Positions 55,801 to 64,000 of a DNA stretch of 64,000 nucleotides are shown piece after piece (positions within the stretch are counted from its first letter, which is position 1; the number at the start of each line of letters is the position of its first letter). This stretch comes from Metellina segmentata (taxonomy: Eukaryota; Arthropoda; Arachnida; Araneae; Tetragnathidae). The stretch lies in contig OX375874.1 of the NCBI GenBank assembly GCA_947359465.1, forward strand, positions 96,667,172 to 96,731,171, read 5' to 3'. A program made the position numbers and the translations under genes. Below the pieces are notes generated by a model, which was not told where the DNA came from, made no database searches, and worked only from the letters and a program-made list of their open reading frames with translations.

Positions 55801-58558
55801 TCCCTATTCTGTCCACTCTCGCTTCCTTCTTTCAAAAACACTCGGTTTGGTTTTTTACGACACCCCTCCAAGGGGTCGTACACAAGTTGCCAATGACTCA
55901 AGGGTGCTCGGGAACGAACTGTACACATACCCTTCCTTCCAAGCATTCCTGATGCTGTTTTCCAGTAGGCCAATGGTGGACCACATGCTGCCAGTAGCGC
56001 ATCTTCCCTGACATAAATGTTCAGAAGGTAAGTCGCATATTGAACATATCTCCGATATGGTCCAGCAACATCTATCCGTCAAAATTCTCCAGCAACCTGT
56101 ATCAAAGAACAGGGGATACTTACGTATATTGCTTGGCAAGCAGTTATCAAGAAACGATAGCCACTTTGATTCGATGCTTCGAAGTATAGCAGTTCATATT
56201 GCTGCTGTTGGAAGCTTTACAGCATACCGATTTTTTAGGTTATACCTGCATTGTTCTTAAAATTTAACCGTTTATGTAATATACACCGACTATATATTTT
56301 AGTAATATACACCGAACAAACAATCTAGTAGTCTGTTTGCTGGCTTCTAGATCAATGGTTTCTGATTAGGCTTTAGGCATGTATAAATGTGTGGCCTCTG
56401 TGCAAACGGGTTGTGCATATTATATGAGGATGTATGTGAGGTGTGACGTAAGCCCACACTTCCTAATGCAACAGGGTTACTCTAACTGGTTCACAGATCC
56501 GCTTAGTATCATAATGATTAAGTTCAATTCACCGGATATTAAAAAAATTATTTTCAGGAATTTGTGGTATAAATTTTATTTTTATCTATGGTGTTAACAT
56601 TTTTAAAACATTAGTGTACACAAAACGAAGTATAACCTTTTATATATAAGCCTTCTATAAGGAAATTTCGATTTTTCCTTTTTAGCAAATATATCAAGAT
56701 CGATTATGCACAGTAACATGTAGAAATTTCATTTTAATTGCATTATTCTTTCATGGTTTTGCAATTTTCATAAACAACGGTGTGCAAATATACGATTTAT
56801 TTAAAAATAATTTTTAGTTATCATTAAACTATAGATAGATTTAGTCTTAAAATGTTAGTTCTATTTGAGATACAACTTCTAATAGTCACTACGAATCGCT
56901 AAAGAGTTGAGAAGCATATCCGAAATGATTGAAATGAGAAAACTTTGAATAAATTCGAAATTCATTTCATTTGTCGATTATTCCTATTCGTCGATTCGTC
57001 CTAAACATTAGTTTCTCCAAAGAAAAGTAACTGCTGATAGTTCGATAGTTTTGAAGAGATTATTGGAATATATAAAACGTGGGGATTATAATTTAAAATA
57101 ATAATTATGGTCTTTTTATTGTTAACTATAACCTCAAAGAGATTTCACACTTTGGATCTCCAAAGCACGTTAAAATGTATCTCGCAAGAAAACATAATCA
57201 TTCAAGGCATGTCAGTCAAAATTGGTTTCTTTTCTTACAAATTTTGAAATTAAAAGCCTAAGCCAAATATTTTACATGAAATTATACGTTTAAAAAAGTT
57301 TTTGAGAAATGAAATTGCCTTCTTTAATAAAAATACGAAAAGTGTCCATAATTTTCAAAACATAACTATAAAGCATTTCATAACATAACTATAACTATTG
57401 AAAAAGCTTTTCCTGTCATTTCCTTTTTCAGATAAGAGAAAATCGTTAATCATTCAAAAATTGAAGGGTTTGTTGCAAAAAGGTAATAGCTCCTAATTTT
57501 CAAATTTGGAAAAAACATGAAAATTTTTGAAAATTCAAAACTCTAAGTTGTCAAAACTCTAATTTCTTTCTGATAAATTTCCTTAATTGTTTTTAACTAA
57601 CGATTAGAGCTACATCTTTCTTGCATCAAAATAATTTTTTTATTTTTTTTCACAAGATGCAACTTCAAACTTTCCCAGGATGGAGCTACCCTCTTTTGCA
57701 GCAAACCCTTTAATTGGAATTTCATATCAAATACAGATATACAACCCTGAAAACCCTACATTTACGAATTTTAATGAACCTAGTTGGAAAAAAACACATA
57801 AAAGTTGTAGCACGAAATATGAATACAGTAAAATTTAATTTTAGTACGTGATCTGTCTCCATACATCAGAAAAAGGAATCTACTTTTAAAGTACTAGTAC
57901 GCAATAGCTCTCACCTTAAATCCAACCAAACAATTGTATTCCAGGGTTTGGGAAACATATCTCTGGATAACTTCTTCAGGAACGATCTCTTAATAAAAAG
58001 TACTTGGAGATTTTTGAAGTTTGCAAACGCTTGGTGGGTGATTTTGTGAGTCCTTGTTTTCTCAAACATCATTCCTTTGATATCCGTGGACATACTCTTT
58101 TTGAAGGAATCATCGAATTCTCTGATCGACGCATCAAAAATCGTAATCTGCGTCAATTTCAAATTAGTAAAAAATTTCCAATCGAACCCTCCCAAGACTT
58201 TTAAATCACTTATGCCCACCGTTTGAACTCGATTTCCTTTACCAGGAATTTCATCATACAGTGTATCAAAGACACTGGATGTGATGTTCAAGTGATTAAA
58301 CTGTGCCAGGTTCACGACCGATTTCGGAATGTACTCCATGACACATTTATCGATGACTAAGCGGTCGAGATCCCAGTGGAGGATTTTCTTGAAGATAGCG
58401 TCCATTTCCTCCGCATTGTCGAAGTTGCTGCAATTTGCAAACTTGGTAGATTCCGTGCAAACACATGGTGCGATTTGAGATTTCGGTGGGCAGTTTCCTC
58501 CATTCACAAGACCACATGCAATGGATGCGATCAAAACAAACGATATCGAAATATTCAT
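49665..58558 (-). CDS. LRR gene C: secreted leucine-rich-repeat protein, complete
   Basis: Three minus-strand exons, 58558-57915 (644 bp), 53693-53539 (155 bp) and 49813-49665 (149 bp), join in frame across phase-2 and phase-1 introns to give 315 residues. Donors are GTGAGA and GTAAGT; acceptors end TTTGCAG and TTTTCAG. Signal peptide MNISISFVLIASIACGLVNG. N-terminal cap Cys23, 32, 34 and 43. Weak LRRs end in the clear LDLSYNQLKSLPADMFDD. C-terminal cap Cys272, 274, 291 and 313, ending NYCTS. An upstream in-frame ATG at 58627 would add 23 residues before the signal peptide. The start at 58558 is preferred because it puts the first cap cysteine at residue 23, as in gene B. Secreted; partner unknown. 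First gene of the array in transcription order. Confidence 0.88.
50122..50345 (+). mobile_element. Helitron 5' end
   Basis: After an A, TCTCTACTATTATAAAAGGA and GTATTTGTCTGTCTGTC, then GCCCGAATTTTAAAATTCAA as in the Helitron at 42590. The 3' end was not found nearby. In gene C intron 2. Confidence 0.6.
51656..51805. repeat. Partial copy of the GCGTTTACA element
   Basis: Matches the left part of 25942-26553 (AAACATCGAA, GGCATTAATTTTA, GTCGGGGTGGCGATTT) and then stops. Confidence 0.6.
51873..52471 (-). mobile_element. Helitron, short non-autonomous copy with both ends
   Basis: The minus strand starts TCCCTATATATACTCTATTG at 52471, preceded by A. It ends with hairpin CACGG/CCGTG, a 15-nt spacer and CTAG (51876-51873), followed by T. 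The body shares AAAATTTCAAACCCGTTGAA-like, CTAGATTTAATTTT and GAAGCCTGAATTTT segments with the copy at 42590. 599 bp, in gene C intron 2. Confidence 0.75.
53539..53693 (-). CDS. Gene C exon 2
   Basis: 155 bp between TTTGCAG and GTAAGT encoding YNQLKSLPADMFDDISYLQI and HLEKNLFSTITEKPF, ending YYMEG with the glycine codon split. Confidence 0.9.
54029..54525 (+). mobile_element. Collapsed LTR retrotransposon: LTR, primer site, start of second LTR
   Basis: TGTAGTGCTACTAGATGGCG and the next 30 bp occur at 54029 and again at 54469. Between them, 54438 has TGGTGACCCGGACGTGACTT, the usual tRNA primer-site context of many Gypsy elements, just after a sequence ending GAGCA. I read this as LTR (54029 to about 54432), primer site and about 30 bp of leader, then the first 50 bp of another LTR. 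All coding sequence is gone. In gene C intron 1. Confidence 0.65.
54690..55110 (+). pseudogene. Tc1-like transposase relic
   Basis: Scattered frames resemble Tc1: an HTH piece near 54710-54790 (DIADRAGHNPQQL-like), a RRLPLTLNHRC-like block near 54945-54975 and RQWSVMTGKCFRTVF near 55010-55050 (family form RNWTxxxWxxVVF). Heavily mutated; no ends found. Confidence 0.5.
55253..55284. repeat. Perfect 14-bp hairpin
   Basis: AAAGAGCGTCGTGT, loop ACAA, ACACGACGCTCTTT. Perfect and recent-looking, directly beside a tRNA-like SINE head. It resembles a terminator stem by shape only; no downstream T run defines it as one. Confidence 0.85.
55285..55352 (-). repeat. tRNA-like SINE head (type 2)
   Basis: Minus strand: GCCGGGCCGCTGTAGCCCGG, TTGTAAGAGTAACGG, then GCGAGTTCGAACCC. 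TAGCCCGGTTG fits a pol III A box and GTTCGAACC a B box. Same head type as the SINE at 23104-23552. It does not fold as a convincing tRNA. Confidence 0.55.
55665..55925 (-). repeat. LTR-like dispersed repeat (copy 2)
   Basis: Minus-strand relative of 9833-10095: TGTACAGTTCGTTCCCG, TTGGCAACTTGTGTACGACC, CTTGGAGGGGTGTCG, ending TAACTTGTAAATAAACC. Confidence 0.6.
55926..57914. other. Gene C intron 1, rest; no element assigned
   Basis: AT-rich with no long frames I recognise. Confidence 0.4.
57915..58558 (-). CDS. Gene C exon 1
   Basis: 644 bp from the preferred ATG to WLDL plus two bases of a serine codon before GTGAGA. Contains the signal peptide, N-terminal cap and LRRs such as HQAFANFKNLQVLFIKRSF. 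Confidence 0.9.
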
Positions 58559-59830
58559 GTTCCCGAAAAGTCTAGATAGGTGCACACGAATTTGGAATCT
58601 AAAATAATTTTTTGGCAAAATAAACACCTTACTCAGACGCTGATGCAGAGGGTTGAATATGTGTCGTAAGATGTGATTGTCGAGGTTCTATGCAAGCGAT
58701 ATAGTTTGCCCAAATTCAGCATATTGTAATCACTTAAATGCTACGCTCATGTTTTTTTGTGTTTTTGCGAAGATGATCACAAAAATAAGAACTGCATTTA
58801 AAATTATTCATGCATTATGATTATAAATCCATAGAAGAAATACTCATTATAAATAACAGCAATAAATTCCTGTAATTCAATATTTTTCTCGTAAGTACCA
58901 AATATGTTGAAAATAGAAAACATCCAAATCGGTGGTTGCTAGATTTTCTTATAAACCTATAGCACTAATATTCTATATAGACGTTCAAATATACCTATAG
59001 ATCACACAAGAAAAAGTTCAATTACTTTTTGGCTATAATTGACATCATTATGTGTATAATTAAGGTTGCCAGAACATCCTTTTTAAAGAGAACATGTCCT
59101 CTTTTTCCGCTCGGATCTTTTTTTCACTCTTTTTTAGACGAATCTTTTTATGTCTTCTTTTTTTCGGTTGTTCATTCTTTGTTCATTATTTCGTTTTGTG
59201 TTAAAAAATAAATTTCACATTTTAAACTTTATGCGCTAAGATATTCACATTGCCTACCATATCGTTATGTAAACCACTGCTATTGAAATACGTACTAGAT
59301 TTAGTACATTGTATGAAAATCGTGTGTATTATTGAAACGCATCAACGCATATTAGGAAGTTCAATCTCTAGTGTATGTGTAATAGTGCTTTTTTTAAACT
59401 TTTTTACACACCGTAATTAAAGATGTTTTGATTTGTATATTTTATTTATTTTTATGAAACGATTCTTCAAATCATTGCGTATTCAATCATATATTTAAGG
59501 AAAGTTTGTCGAAATATACATATACCGCTACAAAATTACCCATGTCTAGTGATATTTTGCAGGAAATAGACATATCATTAAAATCTAACTCCTAAATAAT
59601 ATTTCTGCAATAGGTAATATACCGGAACATATAATGCAAACAAAAATAAAATTCCAATCCTTGAAAAAAAGCAAAATTTTGAAGGGGAAAAAAAACACGT
59701 ACGTATCTATTCAAACGTGTTTAATTTCGACTTCCTGAATATATTGTGAAATAGAATAATGCGACAAAAGACTTTTCAACTATATTGACAAAGACAATAA
59801 TGATTTATTAACAAAAATAACACATATTTA
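58559..59830. other. Upstream of gene C, no other gene recognised
   Basis: Contains the gene C 5' leader and presumably its promoter. Minus-strand TTTTAG just before 58595 could end a small leader intron starting at GTAAGG near 58630; not testable by eye. 59060-59215 is pyrimidine-rich, unassigned repeat-like sequence. Confidence 0.3.
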
Positions 59831-61224
59831 CACTGCTGGCCACCCAAATTGCAACACAAAGAAAGACAAGAGATATCACAACAAAATTTATTTTATAGAT
59901 AACATGTTGACCAAGTATCAAATGATTAAATTTATAGACTTCTGTGAAGTGTAGTTCCTGCCAAAATCAGTAGCCAGAGTAGCCGCCATTGTTGGAGATC
60001 ACCGCTGCCACACGACTCGGCATTGATTCAAAGAGACTTTGGATGTGTTCTTGGGGTACAGCAGACCAAGCAGCTTCCACACGTTGCCAAAGTTGATCTG
60101 GCGTGGCAGCTGGGGATGTAATCTGGGTCAATCGTTGAGCAACCATGGACCACATGTATTCTATCGGCGAAAGATCCGGAGAGCGAGCTGACCAGGGAAG
60201 CAATTCAATCTGGCGATTGACGAAGAACCCTTGGAGAATGCGTGCCACGTGTGGTCGCGCATTATGTAGCGCTGGTTGATGAAGTTCTTGTAGCGCGGAG
60301 TTCTTGAAGCGGAGATGTAGCGCTTGTTAATTAAAGTACCGGCAATGCGTACTAGAGGAGTGCGAGAGTGATATCCAATACCGCCCCATACCATAATACC
60401 CGGTGCAGGGCCAGCGTGGCGGTGCATAACGCAGCTGTTCAGCATCCTCTCTCCACGGTGTCTACAGACTCGAATCCGACCATCGTGGTGTTGCAGACAG
60501 AAGCGTGGCTCGTCAGTAAAGACAATTTCATTTTATCTGTCGTCCACATCCTTCTTTCATCACACCATTGGCGGCGGAGACGTCTGTGGTTCTGCGTCAA
60601 GGGTAGACGAAGCAATGGACGTCTGGCGGACAGACCACTCTGCTGTAAACGTCGTCGAATGGTACGCGCAGACACTGGATGATGCGTTACAGACTGAATG
60701 TGCTGTGCTATGGTTCGTGATGTGGCTGAGCGATCCGTCACTGCCATACGCACAATATGTCTGTCGTCACGTGACACGTGAAGCGGTGCACTGAGGTGGA
60801 TGCGATGGAGTACGTCGGTCCGTCGTACCATCCTGCATCCAACGATTACATATCCGCATTACAGTTGTTTGGTTTCGTCCAACACGACTACCGATTTCCC
60901 TGAAAGATAATCCACAATCTCGGTAGGCCACTATCCTTCCTCTGTTGAATTCGGATACTTGATCAAAAGATGATCGCTGTTTTCTACGAGGCATAATTGA
61001 TCGTTTTTTTTTAAACCACAAGAAAAACACAATTGTCGTACTTGAAATCGTCGAAATCTCCAAGCCTTAAATAGCGCTTTGAAGTGGCGCCACAGGCGCG
61101 CGTGATGTGCGTCTGCGCTGAAATTCTAATCATTTGCATAACTCACCTCCGCTAAGGCATGTTGTAAATTTCATATTATTTGCATGCTTCCTTCATGGTG
61201 TTGCATTTATGGTGGCCAGCAGTG
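59831..61224 (-). mobile_element. Tc1-like transposon (CACTGCTGGCCACC family), copy 2
   Basis: 1394 bp with CACTGCTGGCCACC at both ends and TA on both sides (59829-59830, 61225-61226). Opposite orientation to the copy at 27841. A segment near 60250-60340 is rearranged relative to copy 1. Confidence 0.93.
59967..60994 (-). pseudogene. Tc1 transposase (DD34E), three frameshifts
   Basis: Start MPRRKQRSSFDQVSEFNRGR at 60994. HTH block CGLSFREIGSRVGRNQTTVM; second HTH DDRHIVRMAVTDRSATSRTI in a new frame from 60780. The catalytic start near 60515 is damaged. LNSCVMHRHAGPAPGIMVWG in a third frame from 60445; then SPDLSPIEYMWSMVAQRL and SNNGGYSGY in a fourth frame to the stop at 59967. The DNARPH block is disrupted by the rearrangement at 60250-60340, so the second catalytic Asp is lost. 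Confidence 0.92.
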
Positions 61225-61394
61225 TATAATACTTGGGAATCCTCAAATATGTCCGCAACATCTCGCAGTCAACTCAAATACCCAAACACGGAATTCTAAA
61301 TCAAATTAAAAAAGTAAACATTAATACCGACGTGACCAGATACCGAGTAGCAAAATTAAGTTTAAATTACTTTTACATCAAAGGAAGAAATTAA

Positions 61395-61665
61395 AAGTTT
61401 TTTTTCCCCTAATGGCGGGCATATTTGACCGAAGTCATTGGCCACTACAAGGCCGGAAGTGATGGCCACTTGTGAAGGAGCACCCAGTGGGAGGACCATC
61501 ATTGCTCCTAACAATTACTTCGTAATTTCGAACCATGTTCAGATGACGAAGCAACACCTGAGTTGGTATACGCTTACAAACATCCATGCCCGAACCCGGA
61601 TTCGAACCGGGGACCTTCCGATCTAGAGGCTAACACCTTAACCACTATACCGGTTGGTCGGCAGA
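61395..61665 (-). mobile_element. tRNA-derived SINE, head type 1, truncated tail
   Basis: Minus-strand head at 61665-61592: ACCGGTATAGTGGTTAAGGT, GTTAGCCTCTAGATCGGAAG and CCCCGGTTCGAATCCGGG. It has clear A-box and B-box-like elements and a T-arm-like stem, the most tRNA-like head in the window. The body continues GGCATGGATGTTTGTAAGCG and GTTGCTTCGTCATCTGAACA. Could be scored as a tRNA by software; the attached SINE body argues against a real tRNA gene. Confidence 0.72.
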
Positions 61666-61986
61666 AATTAAAAGTCAGTTCAAACATAAATATTACAATT
61701 TAATTCCTTATTTTGCATAGAAATTGACCTCGGCTATTTGAAAACAGCAAGAATTCAAAATACCTGGGTTCTTTTATATACGTTGATTGTTGCTATTCGA
61801 CGATACACAAATAACGTCGATTTCGGGTCCACGTACGTTAGTGTTTTATATATAGAGATAAGAAATATTGTTCTTATTATATCAGAATGAATAGTAAGAA
61901 ATATTGTTCTTATTGTATCAGAATGAATAGTAAGTCAGACGATTTTTCGCTGCCTTTTTTAGTTTGGTAGGAAATTGCGTTGCTAA

Positions 61987-62775
<789 letters not shown>

Positions 62776-62989
62776 TAACTTAGTCACCTTTTAGCATTAA
62801 ATCGAAGTCGATGACTCAACTTTGATAGCTGCGCAGAATTGGTGAGTTATAATTATGGGTTGGTGTATTATTTACTTGTGTTGTTTGTCAGTATTTTTTT
62901 GTATTAGTTCTGTCCATTGTTAAATTATAATTTTCGTGTTTGTTTATTTAATAAAGTTAAAAGATTACAATATTGGCTGCAGCTAATGT

Positions 62990-63302
62990 ATTAATCGAAG
63001 ATCTAAACACAATGTAAATTTGAATATAGAATTATTTAGGAGCTATAGAGTCACATCAATGTATTTTGAGACATAATCTTGTCAGTAATTTTTCCCGCAA
63101 GCTTTTCAAATGATCAAATGCTCATTCGGAAGTAATTAAAAAACTTTTCTAGATTTTCACTTTTCCTGTCCTCTATTTGACCTCTTTCTTTCAAAATAAT
63201 TTTACCAAATGTTCTCTTTTTATAAATTAATCTTCTGGCAACCCTTTGTATAATAGAATATTGACAAATCAGTTTCATTAAGTTTAAACTGCCACCAAAC
63301 AT
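62990..63302 (-). pseudogene. PIF/Harbinger transposase N-terminal relic
   Basis: Minus strand: RLIYKKRTFGKIILKERGQI then ENLEKFFNYFRMSI, a stop, SFEKLAGKITDKIMSQNTLM and another stop. KFFNYFRMS-x-SFEKL is the hallmark N-terminal region of Harbinger transposases. The catalytic domain is absent. It lies between two Harbinger MITEs (61987 and 63873). Confidence 0.65.
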
Positions 63303-63872
63303 GTCATAATAGTATAGAGCCAGTATATTTTTTTCTGTTTTGAATTGCTTTATAAGCCCAATTCAGTACAATTGAAATTAATTTGGCTCTTTATTAAAAT
63401 TTGGTTTGTAGGTATTTTTCATCTCTGACAGTTGTACGTTAGTTTTATGTCACAAAAATCTTTCTGCTTTATCTTCTTGGTTGTTGGGGCATTTTCTAAT
63501 TTCACTATCTTGTGTTTGGCCCAGCTTGTCCATTTTAGAGCTGCGCCGTATAACTTCAACCAACCTACCATCTATGTGGTTAGATATGAAATTCTGAAAT
63601 GACACTGCTCTATATATTGATGTCTAGGATATTGGAGCCTGTCACCCCTACCCCTCTAAGTTAGATTTTACAAACAACCATTCTTTAGTGCAGTTCTAGG
63701 TGTGCCCTATTGTACTATTAATAATATAATAATCTATTTGTACTATTAATAAATAAGTAACGTGTGGCCATAAAGTAACTTCCCCTACATTCAAGCCCTA
63801 ACTAATGCAATTCAAAGAATCTGAGTGAATTTGAAATTCAGAGACTTAAAAATATGTGATCGAGATGTATAA

Positions 63873-64000
63873 GGCTCGGTGCACACATCCGGTTTTTCAA
63901 CCTGCGGCGCCGCTGTCGCAACGCAAGTGCGGTTTGAGATACATTAGATCCAATGGAGCAATGCACACATGCCTCCGGCGACGCACGTCCAACTTGCATG
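63873..64000. mobile_element. Harbinger MITE copy 6, cut by window end
   Basis: Starts GGCTCGGTGCACACATCCGG after TAA (63870-63872) and follows copy 1 closely to the window end (CCTCCGGCGACGCACGTCCA). Confidence 0.85.

Noticed and set aside
61592..61664. Possible tRNA gene on the minus strand
   Set aside because: A and B box-like elements are present, but it continues into a SINE body also seen at 47611 and 25250, so it is a SINE head.

Overview
The window looks like AT-rich nuclear DNA of an arthropod, most likely a spider. It holds long introns with GT/AG splice sites and a dense, decayed mixture of Tc1/mariner, pogo, hAT, PIF/Harbinger, piggyBac-like, Helitron, SINE and LTR remnants. The only well-supported host genes are short secreted leucine-rich-repeat (LRR) proteins. 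From memory, automated spider annotation often names this type after the Oplophorus luciferase non-catalytic LRR subunit. The species assignment is inference.

The backbone is a tandem array of three paralogous LRR genes, all on the minus strand and head to tail. Gene C is 58558-49665 (3 exons, 315 aa). Gene B is 39771-33015 (3 exons, 312 aa). Gene A is 16360-7094 (3 exons seen, about 265 aa, last exon not found). Each protein has a signal peptide, a four-cysteine N-terminal LRR cap, several weak LRRs and, in B and C, a four-cysteine C-terminal cap on its own 149-bp exon. Splice phases match between copies, except that gene A has one extra phase-0 intron of 7.5 kb that splits the exon left whole in B and C.

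Nearly everything else is mobile DNA. From 1 to 7 kb there are Tc1, hAT and mariner relics, a TA-flanked MITE and a 200-N assembly gap. The introns of gene A hold a MITE 14 nt from a splice donor, two pogo/Tigger relics, an LTR-like repeat inside an inverted repeat, a hAT element full of CATCGATG repeats, a Tc1 element and a 1.7-kb Helitron with both ends. From 17 to 33 kb there are Harbinger MITEs, SINEs, a nearly complete Tc1 copy, a hidden BED-finger exon and a transposase-like pseudogene. Gene B introns hold Harbinger, Helitron and Gypsy pieces. From 40 to 49 kb there are a second copy of the 5' MITE, two Helitrons whose 3' ends face each other 14 bp apart, a piggyBac-like MITE, a hAT element with a perfect 8-bp target duplication and a 31-bp minisatellite, a SINE and a 28-bp minisatellite. 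Gene C introns hold Helitrons, a collapsed LTR element and a Tc1 relic. From 59 to 64 kb there are a second copy of the same Tc1 family, a SINE, a composite Harbinger MITE and a Harbinger transposase relic.

The three LRR genes probably make related secreted proteins; nothing in the sequence fixes their ligand. All transposases seen are broken. I found no RNA gene that looks functional, no CRISPR array and no clearly new enzymatic system.
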